From contig JBBRHH010000455.1 of assembly GCA_038222915.1 (NCBI GenBank), positions 1 to 5,076 on the forward strand: a DNA stretch of 5,076 nt, read 5' to 3'. The stretch is from JBBRHH01 sp038222915 (lineage in GTDB: Bacteria; Planctomycetota; Phycisphaerae; Tepidisphaerales; Tepidisphaeraceae). The notes under the pieces are model-generated. The model was not told the origin of the DNA and searched no databases. It saw only the letters and a list, made by a program, of their open reading frames with translations. Shown piece after piece: positions 1-5,041 of this stretch. Position 1 is the stretch's first letter. Each line of letters begins with the position of its first letter. The position numbers and the translations under genes were made by a program.

Positions 1-1090
1 CCCCCAGCAGTGACCCACCCGAGCCGCCAATAAAATAGCACGTCAAATACACCGCATTGCTCCGGCTCGGCGCAGACGAAACCAGGTTATACATCCGCGT
101 CTGATTCGAAACCTGCGCTCCCTGCGTCGCCATGTCCAGAACAATCACCCCCAGCGCCAACCCCCACAATGTCATCCCAAACTGAAAGAAAATCCCAAAC
201 GAGATCAGCATCAACATCGCAGCAACCGTTAGCAGATGTCGCACGCCCGCCTTATCCGCAAACCGCCCCACCACCGGCGCTGCCAGTGCCCCCGCAGCAC
301 CGACAAACCCAAACAGACCCGCCGTCTGCGGTCCATAGTGAAACGGCGGCGTCTCCAATCGAAAACTCAGCGTCGCCCAGAACGCACTGAACGCCCCAAA
401 CATCAGCGCCCCATTCAACCCGGCCTGCCGCAACACCGGCTGCGTCTTAAACAACTCCCACATGGAACCCAGCAGTTTCGGGTAAGACAAATGCGGCGTG
501 GGGGTGCGCGTCGGCAACAATATCCGCAACACCCCCGCCAAAACGATCATCATCCCCGCGCCAATCCTATACATCATCCGCCATCCGAGATGCTCCCCCA
601 CGAACCCGCTCAATGTTCGTGAAAGCAGCACTCCAAGGAGCAACCCCATCATCACCGTCCCAATCACCGCCCCGCGCTTCCCCGGCCCGGCCATCCCCGC
701 CACAAACGGAATCATCACCTGCGGCACAACCGTCGTAATCCCCACCGCCAAACTCGCCAGCGCCAACAGCGAAACACTCGGCGCAACCGCCGCCAAAACC
801 ATACACAGCGACACCAGCCCCAACAGCGTCAACACCAGTTTTCGCGGCTGCACGATATCCCCCAGCGGCACGATCAGCAGCAGTCCAAGCGCATACCCGA
901 TCTGCGTCATCGTCGGAATGGCGCTCACCCCGCGCACTGTGACGTCAAAAGTCTTCGCAATATCCGCCAGCAGCGGCTGGTTGTAATAAAGATTGGCAAC
1001 ACTGAGCCCACAAGCCGCCGCCACAATCCACACAAGCCCGCGCCCTAGCCTCTCCCCCTCACCACGCGCCGTTTCCATTTCGCTCATCAT
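1..1090 (-). CDS. MFS transporter, drug/metabolite exporter type (3' end cut by window edge)
   Basis: This is an inner-membrane permease of the major facilitator superfamily (AraJ/COG2814-like proton-coupled exporters). The frame is open from the start at 1090 to the window edge, giving 363 residues of a family that usually has about 390-410, so roughly the last helix or two are missing. Seen in the translation: the family signature NLYYNQPLL (residues 33-41) in TM1; a motif A loop LGDIVQPRK (76-84) after TM2; a second motif-A-like loop GRFADKAGVR (275-284) in the C-terminal half; and LDMATQGAQVSNQTR (318-332) followed by YFIGGSGGS (352-360), typical of the TM10-TM11 region. Hydrophobic helices alternate throughout. 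The substrate cannot be told. ATG at 1090 or 1087 is chosen because AGAGGA lies just upstream. The frame stays open further upstream, with ATGs at 1108, 1186 and 1216 that lack an equally good ribosome site. It is transcribed divergently from the sigma-54 activator, which may control it (inference). Confidence 0.93.
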   Translation of the reverse strand, partial: MMSEMETARGEGERLGRGLVWIVAAACGLSVANLYYNQPLLADIAKTFDVTVRGVSAIPTMTQIGYALGLLLIVPLGDIVQPRKLVLTLLGLVSLCMVLAAVAPSVSLLALASLAVGITTVVPQVMIPFVAGMAGPGKRGAVIGTVMMGLLLGVLLSRTLSGFVGEHLGWRMMYRIGAGMMIVLAGVLRILLPTRTPTPHLSYPKLLGSMWELFKTQPVLRQAGLNGALMFGAFSAFWATLSFRLETPPFHYGPQTAGLFGFVGAAGALAAPVVGRFADKAGVRHLLTVAAMLMLISFGIFFQFGMTLWGLALGVIVLDMATQGAQVSNQTRMYNLVSSAPSRSNAVYLTCYFIGGSGGSLLG

Positions 1091-1096
1091 TCCTCT
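1091..1096 (-). promoter_or_regulatory. Ribosome binding site of the MFS gene
   Basis: On the minus strand the sequence AGAGGA directly precedes the tandem start codons ATGATG. Spacing to the first ATG is tight and to the second (1087) about 3-4 bases, so the second may be the true start. No comparable purine-rich site precedes the other in-frame ATGs at 1108 or 1216. The purine-rich stretch before 1186 (GGGGAAGG) touches its ATG and is less favourable. Confidence 0.5.
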
Positions 1097-1106
1097 CAAA
1101 GCGGTC

Positions 1107-1112
1107 ATTGTA
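1107..1112 (-). promoter_or_regulatory. Candidate -10 box for the MFS gene
   Basis: TACAAT on the minus strand matches the sigma-70-type consensus TATAAT at five of six positions. It would place transcription start near 1100, giving a leader of about 10 bases that contains the AGAGGA ribosome site. No recognisable -35 hexamer lies 16-18 bases upstream (the sequence there is GC-rich, CTACGG), so an activator would be needed or the match is chance. Confidence 0.25.
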
Positions 1113-1157
1113 GGCGCACCCGCCGGGCCCCGTAGGGGCGAAGCTTGTCTTCGCCCG
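1109..1157. repeat. REP-like hairpin module in the divergent intergenic region
   Basis: The core is a perfect 8-bp inverted repeat, GGGCGAAG (1136-1143) and CTTCGCCC (1149-1156), with a 5-base loop. It overlaps a second, mutually exclusive hairpin, GCCCC (1127-1131), GTA, GGGGC (1135-1139). Two GTAGG-starting half modules (from 1111 and 1132) follow each other, which resembles the short dispersed palindromic repeats found between genes in many environmental genomes. Only one copy is present here, so dispersal cannot be shown. Alternatively it is a leader-RNA structure for the MFS transcript, or a regulator binding site. Confidence 0.45.
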
Positions 1158-1173
1158 CCGCCACCATCTCCGT

Positions 1174-1189
1174 GGCAAACCATCATCCT
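1174..1189 (-). promoter_or_regulatory. Weak sigma-54-like -24/-12 element facing the MFS gene
   Basis: Reading the minus strand, AGGATGATGGTTTGCC has GG and GC with exactly 10 bases between them and a perfect TTGC at the -12 position. The -24 half lacks the CAC of the TGGCAC consensus. If real, transcription would start near 1163 and the MFS leader would carry the GGGCGAAG hairpin. It is noted because a sigma-54 activator gene lies next door. The match alone is weak. Confidence 0.15.
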
Positions 1190-1214
1190 TCCCCGTAAGA
1201 TTCCCCTCACCTCC

Positions 1215-2756
1215 ATGCCACTTTTCAATCCCGAAGAACGCATCATCGCTGAAGGCATCTCGCGCCTCGTCTACTGCAACCCCTTCGTCCCCGAACGCAT
1301 CGAAATCGAACGCAAAGTCCTCGGCCTCGACTTCGTCGAAGCCGACCTCGTATGGAACGTCTTCAACGATCCCGAAGGCGGCCGCGACAACTTAAAGCTC
1401 CTTCGCGAAAAATCCGAATCCCTCGCCGCCACCCTTCGCCAGCGCCTCCTCGACAAAACCACCGCCACCGAAAAAGAACGCCTACTCTACGAAGACCTCG
1501 TCCTCTACCTCCTCTACTACCGCAACCACGAACCCCTCCGCGAAGCCACCCTTGGCGACAAAGGCCACAAAGCCCGCCTCGATTTCGCCGGCCTCTACCA
1601 GTCCCTCCTCGACGACCTCAAACACTTCTTCGCCCTCCCCGGCGTCAACCCGCCCCGCCACTCCCCCCACCAGCTCTTCTCCGGCTTCTTCCAGATCCGC
1701 CGCGCCTTCCTCTCCATCTTCGACAACATCGTCGGCCGCTCCATGGCCGTCGCACGCCTCCGCGCCGCCGTCTGGGAATCCATCTTCACCCACGACATGC
1801 AACGCTACCAGCGCGTTCTCTTCGACCGCATGGGAGACTTCACCACCCTCATCGGCGGCGAATCCGGCACCGGCAAGGAACTCGTCGCCCAGGCCATCGC
1901 CTTCTCACGCTTCATCCCCTTCGACCCCAAAAAGTCCGCCTTCACCGAAGACTTCACCACACTCTTCGCCGGCCTCAACCTCTCCGCCCTCTCCCCCACC
2001 CTGATCGAATCCGAACTGTTCGGCCACCGCCGCGGCGCATTCACCGGCGCACTCGAAGACCGGGCCGGCTGGCTAGAAACTTGCAAACCCCTCGGCACCG
2101 TCTTCCTCGACGAAATAGGCGAACTGGACCCCCTCATTCAGGTGAAGCTCTTGCGAGTCCTGCAAACCCGAGCCTTCCAGCGCCTCGGCGACAACCAACC
2201 CCGCCACTTCTCCGGCAAAATCATGGCCGCCACCAACCGCGACCTCGCTGAAGAAATGTCCGCCGGCGCATTCCGAAAAGATTTTTACTATCGCCTCTGC
2301 TCCGACATCATCACCACCCCCCCGTTACGCGAGCAGCTAAAACAAGCCCCCGAAGACCTCCGCCAGATGATCCTCTTCATTGTAAAAAGAATTGCCGGCG
2401 AAGAGGCGGAGCCGTTGGCCGACGAAATAGCAAAGTGGATAGATAAAAATCTGGGCCAATCCTACAGCTGGCCAGGCAACTTCCGTGAACTGGAACAATG
2501 CGTGCGCAATTGGATGATCCGCCGTGAATACAACCCCACCCGCCCCGCCGCCAAGAGTGACTCCGAAGCCCTGACCACCGCAATCACCAATGGTTCACTG
2601 ACGGCCGACGAGCTGCTCAAGCGATATTGCCGAATAGTCTACGCCCAAACCAAAAGCTACGAAGAAACCGCCAGACGTCTAAGCCTCGACCGCCGAACCG
2701 TTAAGGCGAAAGTGACGGATGAGCCTTCGACCTCCACATCTTTAACAGACTTCTGA
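1215..2756 (+). CDS. Sigma-54-dependent transcriptional activator (one-component bacterial enhancer-binding protein)
   Basis: This 513-residue cytoplasmic activator hydrolyses ATP to open sigma-54 RNA polymerase promoter complexes. The AAA+ core is complete: Walker A GESGTGKE (215-222); ESELFGHRRGAFTGA with the sigma-54-contacting loop (265-279); Walker B GTVFLDEIGELD (294-305); sensor I AATNRDL (338-344); arginine-finger region FRKDFYYRL (353-361); and sensor II WPGNFRELE (419-427). The C-terminus has a Fis-type helix-turn-helix, SYEETARRLSLDRRTVKAKV (481-500). The N-terminal ~175 residues are not a receiver, and I recognise no GAF or PAS domain. They begin with a YCNPFVPERIEIER stretch (20-33) and contain a Tyr/Leu-rich segment (LLYEDLVLYLLYYRN, 90-104), presumably the signal-sensing part. 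Relative to NtrC, about 12 extra residues lie between Walker A and ELFGH, around 233-251. The start is ATG 1215: the longer frame back to a TTG at 993 runs antisense through the MFS gene. No Shine-Dalgarno is seen. The target genes are unknown; the divergent MFS gene is the obvious candidate. Confidence 0.95.
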   Translation: MPLFNPEERIIAEGISRLVYCNPFVPERIEIERKVLGLDFVEADLVWNVFNDPEGGRDNLKLLREKSESLAATLRQRLLDKTTATEKERLLYEDLVLYLLYYRNHEPLREATLGDKGHKARLDFAGLYQSLLDDLKHFFALPGVNPPRHSPHQLFSGFFQIRRAFLSIFDNIVGRSMAVARLRAAVWESIFTHDMQRYQRVLFDRMGDFTTLIGGESGTGKELVAQAIAFSRFIPFDPKKSAFTEDFTTLFAGLNLSALSPTLIESELFGHRRGAFTGALEDRAGWLETCKPLGTVFLDEIGELDPLIQVKLLRVLQTRAFQRLGDNQPRHFSGKIMAATNRDLAEEMSAGAFRKDFYYRLCSDIITTPPLREQLKQAPEDLRQMILFIVKRIAGEEAEPLADEIAKWIDKNLGQSYSWPGNFRELEQCVRNWMIRREYNPTRPAAKSDSEALTTAITNGSLTADELLKRYCRIVYAQTKSYEETARRLSLDRRTVKAKVTDEPSTSTSLTDF

Positions 2757-2788
2757 TACACCGACGCGCCGGCGCAGCGAGTGAGAGA

Positions 2789-2810
2789 CGGGGCAGAGAT
2801 CCGCGCCCCG
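2789..2810 (+). terminator. Possible hairpin terminator after the activator gene
   Basis: A perfect 6-bp stem, CGGGGC (2789-2794) and GCCCCG (2805-2810), with a 10-base loop lies 33 bases after the activator stop. No T-tract follows (next bases GATTCAATCT), so it does not fit a classical intrinsic terminator. A 10-bp palindrome, GCGCCGGCGC, sits just before it at 2766-2775. It may slow or end transcription, or be only a by-product of GC-rich sequence. Confidence 0.25.
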
Positions 2811-2865
2811 GATTCAATCTAGCGAACGACGATTCGTAAGCGCGGGTGTTAAATGGACAAGAATT

Positions 2866-2894
2866 TTGATGACGACAACCAGATTGGGTATTTT
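2866..2894 (+). promoter_or_regulatory. Candidate sigma-70-type promoter for the secreted protein gene
   Basis: TTGATG (2866-2871; 4 of 6 to TTGACA) and TATTTT (2889-2894; 4 of 6 to TATAAT) are separated by exactly 17 bases, in one of the few AT-richer stretches of the window. Transcription would start near 2901, upstream of the GGAG ribosome site at 2934 and the ATG at 2944. This agrees with choosing that start rather than the in-frame TTG at 2866 or ATG at 2869. Confidence 0.35.
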
Positions 2895-2928
2895 GAGGTT
2901 CTCGAAGCGGCAAATGTCCGTGGTTAAA

Positions 2929-3024
2929 CGATCGGAGCCGACCATGCTGGCAAGTCAAAGGATTTGTGTTCGAGCGTGTTTTGGCGTTGTGTTCCTATTT
3001 TGCAGTTTTGCGATCGGAGCCGAC
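2929..3024 (+). repeat. 14-bp perfect direct repeat, two copies 82 bp apart
   Basis: CGATCGGAGCCGAC occurs at 2929-2942 and again at 3011-3024. The first copy contains the GGAG ribosome site of the secreted protein gene. The second lies inside its coding region, encoding the IGAD residues around the predicted signal peptide cleavage point. The two copies are in different reading phases relative to the gene, so the repeat is not a protein repeat. Its origin is unclear: slippage or short duplication, a two-site RNA or protein binding target, or chance. Confidence 0.6.
2934..2937 (+). promoter_or_regulatory. Ribosome binding site fixing the start of the secreted protein
   Basis: GGAG with a 6-base spacer precedes ATG 2944. 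Two earlier in-frame start codons (TTG 2866 and ATG 2869) have no comparable site and would bury the signal peptide behind a 25-26-residue charged extension. Confidence 0.6.
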
Positions 3025-3441
3025 GCCCCTGCGACGCGGAAAAGTCCGCCCACAACCGGCTCCGCCGCAAACCCTGCAAACGGGGTAGTCCCCAACGGCG
3101 CGATTCAATTGGATATCGCGGCTTGCGAACTCATCTGGCATCCGAAATGGTCAGAACGCACGGTGGATTTCAAGACCGTCTACAAAAACAGCTCGGATCG
3201 TCCAATCAGTTTCACGGTGGTTGTTGCCTCGGGTCAAAAGCCCAGAGATGCTCTGAATGATGCCGGCTGGCGGAATTTTGAAAGCAGCACCTTCGATCTT
3301 TTGATTCCGGCCGGTGAGTCACGCACGGTGAGCGGAACGCTGCCATGGACGCGGGAAGCCGACACAATGCCAGCACTGCGATATTGGAGTGCGGATGTAA
3401 ACGACGAACGATTCTACAAGAATCTTCAACTCGCCGATTAG
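2944..3441 (+). CDS. Small secreted/periplasmic protein of unknown function
   Basis: This 165-residue protein is not recognised as a named family. The N-terminus is a clear Sec-type signal peptide: basic MLASQRICVR, then the hydrophobic core ACFGVVFLFCSFAIG (11-25), with likely cleavage after A26 in AIGA|DAP. The Cys at 20 is not in a proper lipobox (FLFC), so a lipoprotein is unlikely. A Pro/Thr/Ser/Ala-rich linker (about 28-52) follows. The remaining ~110 residues alternate hydrophobic and polar strands: ELIWHPKWSERTVDFKTVYKN at 62-82 (first 20 shown in part by ELIWHPKW and VDFKTVYKN), ISFTVVVASG at 88-97, and STFDLLIPAGESRTVSGTLPW at 115-135 (seen as FDLLIPAGES and VSGTLPW). This suggests a single beta-sandwich (Ig/FN3-like) domain. 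That is inferred from pattern only. It has its own candidate promoter and converges on the DUF2156-GNAT gene with a 15-base gap. Confidence 0.8.
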   Translation: MLASQRICVRACFGVVFLFCSFAIGADAPATRKSPPTTGSAANPANGVVPNGAIQLDIAACELIWHPKWSERTVDFKTVYKNSSDRPISFTVVVASGQKPRDALNDAGWRNFESSTFDLLIPAGESRTVSGTLPWTREADTMPALRYWSADVNDERFYKNLQLAD

Positions 3442-3456
3442 CCGTCCCGGGCGACG

Positions 3457-4980
3457 TCAGGCGGCGATTTCGGTGATCGGGCGATGCGCCTGCGCAGCTT
3501 GCTGCCACATCATGTGTTGGGCGGGCCTATCTTTGCCATAGTAATCCGGTATCTCGCCAATCGCGTTGAAGCCTGCCTGTTTGTAAAGGTGAATCGCTGC
3601 GCTATTGAGTTGTTCCACTTCGAGGTAGATGCGGTGGACGCCCTGGTCAACGAGGCGTTGCACGAGTGCTTTGAGCAGCCGTCTGCCAATTTTCTGGCCT
3701 CGGGCGGTTTCAGTTACTGCGAGGCTATAGATTCTGCCCGAGGGAGGAATGTGGCCGCGGGCCTTTGCCTTTCTATTTTGCCGGATGAGAGCGATCCCCT
3801 GACCCACGACCTGGTCGCCTTGCTGAGCTACGAGGAATACAGCGCTTGGCCGCTGCTGAAGGTATTGGAGCCGCCGCCTGGTGAGGCTGTAGGTCGTGAA
3901 GCAGGATTGTTCGAGGGTGGCCGAGGCGGCCAGGTCTTCGCGGCGGGCGGGGCGAATGATGATGCGATCTTTAATTGTTGTCGCGGTGAAGTCCTGGCTC
4001 CTCGGCAGGAAGCCTATTTTCAGGGCGGCGGTCTGCCGGAGAACATATTTCTGAAGAAGCTTTACCGGGCGGTAGCTCCGCTTGGTCCAGGCGAGCGTTT
4101 CGAGGCCCCAGTCGTCGCCTACGTTGATGTAGGGTTTGTTGGCCCAGAAGCGTTCACAAAACTCGCTGAAGATGAACTGGGCCATGCCCTTTAGTTCCAA
4201 GTCAGTCTTTTCGATGACGATGCTGTTTTGTTCGTGGCCGAGCGATTCGCCAAACGTGAAGCCGCGAATCGAGGATTGGCCGGCGGGGTTATTCACATGG
4301 AGGACCATGCCGCGAAGGCCAAGCTCGGCCGCGTAGCGAAGGCTGAGTTCGCAGGCAAGCGATTCCTTGTGCCGCTTGATTGTCCCGATCGGGGCGTCGG
4401 CGGTGTGGTGCTCGTCCTGGTGGCGGGTCCAGGAATGGAGGAGGGCAACGCACTCGTTGAAGTGACGCGCGGCGTCGTAGGTTTCTACGTGGTGTTGGTA
4501 GTTGCGGATGAAGCGGTTTTTTGCCTGCCGCTTGCTGGAGAGATCGCCGCCGGCGAGGTCGATCATGCGGCGGGTGTCGTACACATAGTCGGTGCCCATC
4601 GGGTGAATGTTCAGGCGAGTAGCGTCGAATCGCGCGAGAAGTTCGTCGCTGGCATATTCGATGCGGCTGTTGGCTGGCACGCCAGCGGAGGCGTTGTACG
4701 CGTCCATCAGTTCAAAGGCCTCGGCAAGTGCGGCGCTGGATTGGCCGTCGCCGATCGGAGGCATGAGGAGGGTGAGGTCGGAGCTGCCGTTCGCGAAGAT
4801 GCAGAGGTGGTTGCGGATCAGCTTCCATGCGATATGGAGACTATTGCGCCACGTGAACAACTGCGAGAAGGTGTAGTCCGATAAGGGAGCCTGGAGGGTA
4901 CTGAAATAGGACTCGAACATGTTCCGGTCGGCGAGCGTGACCGGGCGCAGGCCCAAACCCAGCAAGGGGTCTTCAACCAT
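3457..4980 (-). CDS. DUF2156 (LPG-synthase-C-like) and GNAT acetyltransferase fusion protein
   Basis: This 507-residue protein has no signal peptide or membrane segment and is probably cytosolic. Residues 1 to about 318 resemble DUF2156/PF09924, the fold of the catalytic C-terminal half of MprF-type phosphatidylglycerol lysyltransferases. Seen there: FSQLFTWRN (38-46), DYVYDTRRMIDLAGGDLSSK (131-150) followed by a basic RQAKNRFIRNY (151-161), and YINVGDDWGLETL (284-296) leading into SYRPVKLLQKYVL (302-314). Residues about 339-492 form a RimI-like GNAT domain: strand IIIRPARREDL (340-350), YSLAVTETARGQKIGRRLL (418-436) for acetyl-CoA binding, and LEVEQLNSAAIHLYKQAGF (453-471) with N459 and Y466 at the usual positions. 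The first glycine of the R-x-x-G-x-G loop is Lys430. It lacks the membrane flippase half of MprF, so the DUF2156 substrate is unknown; aminoacyl-tRNA-dependent transfer is possible by family analogy only. The start is ATG 4980: no alternative start codon lies between it and an in-frame stop at 5049-5047. Confidence 0.9.
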   Translation of the reverse strand: MVEDPLLGLGLRPVTLADRNMFESYFSTLQAPLSDYTFSQLFTWRNSLHIAWKLIRNHLCIFANGSSDLTLLMPPIGDGQSSAALAEAFELMDAYNASAGVPANSRIEYASDELLARFDATRLNIHPMGTDYVYDTRRMIDLAGGDLSSKRQAKNRFIRNYQHHVETYDAARHFNECVALLHSWTRHQDEHHTADAPIGTIKRHKESLACELSLRYAAELGLRGMVLHVNNPAGQSSIRGFTFGESLGHEQNSIVIEKTDLELKGMAQFIFSEFCERFWANKPYINVGDDWGLETLAWTKRSYRPVKLLQKYVLRQTAALKIGFLPRSQDFTATTIKDRIIIRPARREDLAASATLEQSCFTTYSLTRRRLQYLQQRPSAVFLVAQQGDQVVGQGIALIRQNRKAKARGHIPPSGRIYSLAVTETARGQKIGRRLLKALVQRLVDQGVHRIYLEVEQLNSAAIHLYKQAGFNAIGEIPDYYGKDRPAQHMMWQQAAQAHRPITEIAA

Positions 4981-4994
4981 AAAATTTACGGTTT

Positions 4995-4999
4995 CCTCC
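4995..4999 (-). promoter_or_regulatory. Shine-Dalgarno-like GGAGG upstream of the DUF2156-GNAT gene
   Basis: GGAGG on the minus strand is the strongest ribosome-site sequence near the start, but it sits 14 bases from ATG 4980, longer than the usual 5-9. No ATG, GTG or TTG lies in frame at a better spacing, so the site is either used at long range or not functional. Confidence 0.35.
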
Positions 5000-5023
5000 G
5001 AAAGGGACTTCGGGGTGGGCTGG

Positions 5024-5041
5024 ATGCAATTGAGGTTGCAT
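5024..5041. promoter_or_regulatory. Inverted repeat, possible operator, upstream of the DUF2156-GNAT gene
   Basis: ATGCAA (5024-5029) and TTGCAT (5036-5041) are perfect complements separated by 6 bases, centred about 53 bases upstream of the start codon. The size and symmetry fit a dimeric helix-turn-helix regulator site. No convincing -35/-10 pair is seen in the 96 bases available, and the window ends soon after. Confidence 0.3.

Noticed and set aside
498..986. Plus-strand frame opposite the MFS gene
   Set aside because: Antisense to a well-supported transporter. The Ser/Pro/Thr-rich content is explained by complementing GC-rich membrane codons.
993..1214. N-terminal extension of the activator frame back to a TTG at 993
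   Set aside because: It would run antisense through the first ~100 bases of the MFS gene, is low-complexity Pro/Ser/Ala-rich, and has no homology-like pattern. The domain-like sequence begins right at ATG 1215.
1352..2251. Long plus-strand frame rich in Pro and Arg inside the activator gene
   Set aside because: It is a by-product of the C-rich codon usage of the real gene in another frame. Composition is extreme (P/R/H) with no domains.
2791..2804. GG-N10-GC spacing resembling a sigma-54 promoter before the secreted protein gene
   Set aside because: Neither half matches beyond the dinucleotides (no TGGCAC, no TTGC), and it lies within the GC hairpin.
2848..2854. GTTAAAT (and GTTAAAC at 2923) resembling an integron attC core site
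   Set aside because: The 7-mer pattern is expected several times by chance in 5 kb, and no matching RYYYAAC partner or attC stem is found upstream.
2701..2958. Minus-strand 85-codon frame across the activator end and intergenic region
   Set aside because: It overlaps the activator 3' end and the start of the next gene, and has no ribosome site or domain pattern that I recognise.
3442..3456. Possible bidirectional terminator between the convergent genes
   Set aside because: Only a 4-bp CGTC/GACG stem around CCGGGC is present, with no T-tracts on either side. Too weak to call.
3484..4194. Plus-strand 236-codon frame opposite the DUF2156-GNAT gene
   Set aside because: Shadow of the real minus-strand gene. 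No recognisable motif, and the opposite strand has clear GNAT and DUF2156 motifs.
4228..4884. Plus-strand 218-codon frame opposite the DUF2156 region
   Set aside because: Same reason. The Val/Ala/Gly-rich sequence mirrors codons of the minus-strand gene.
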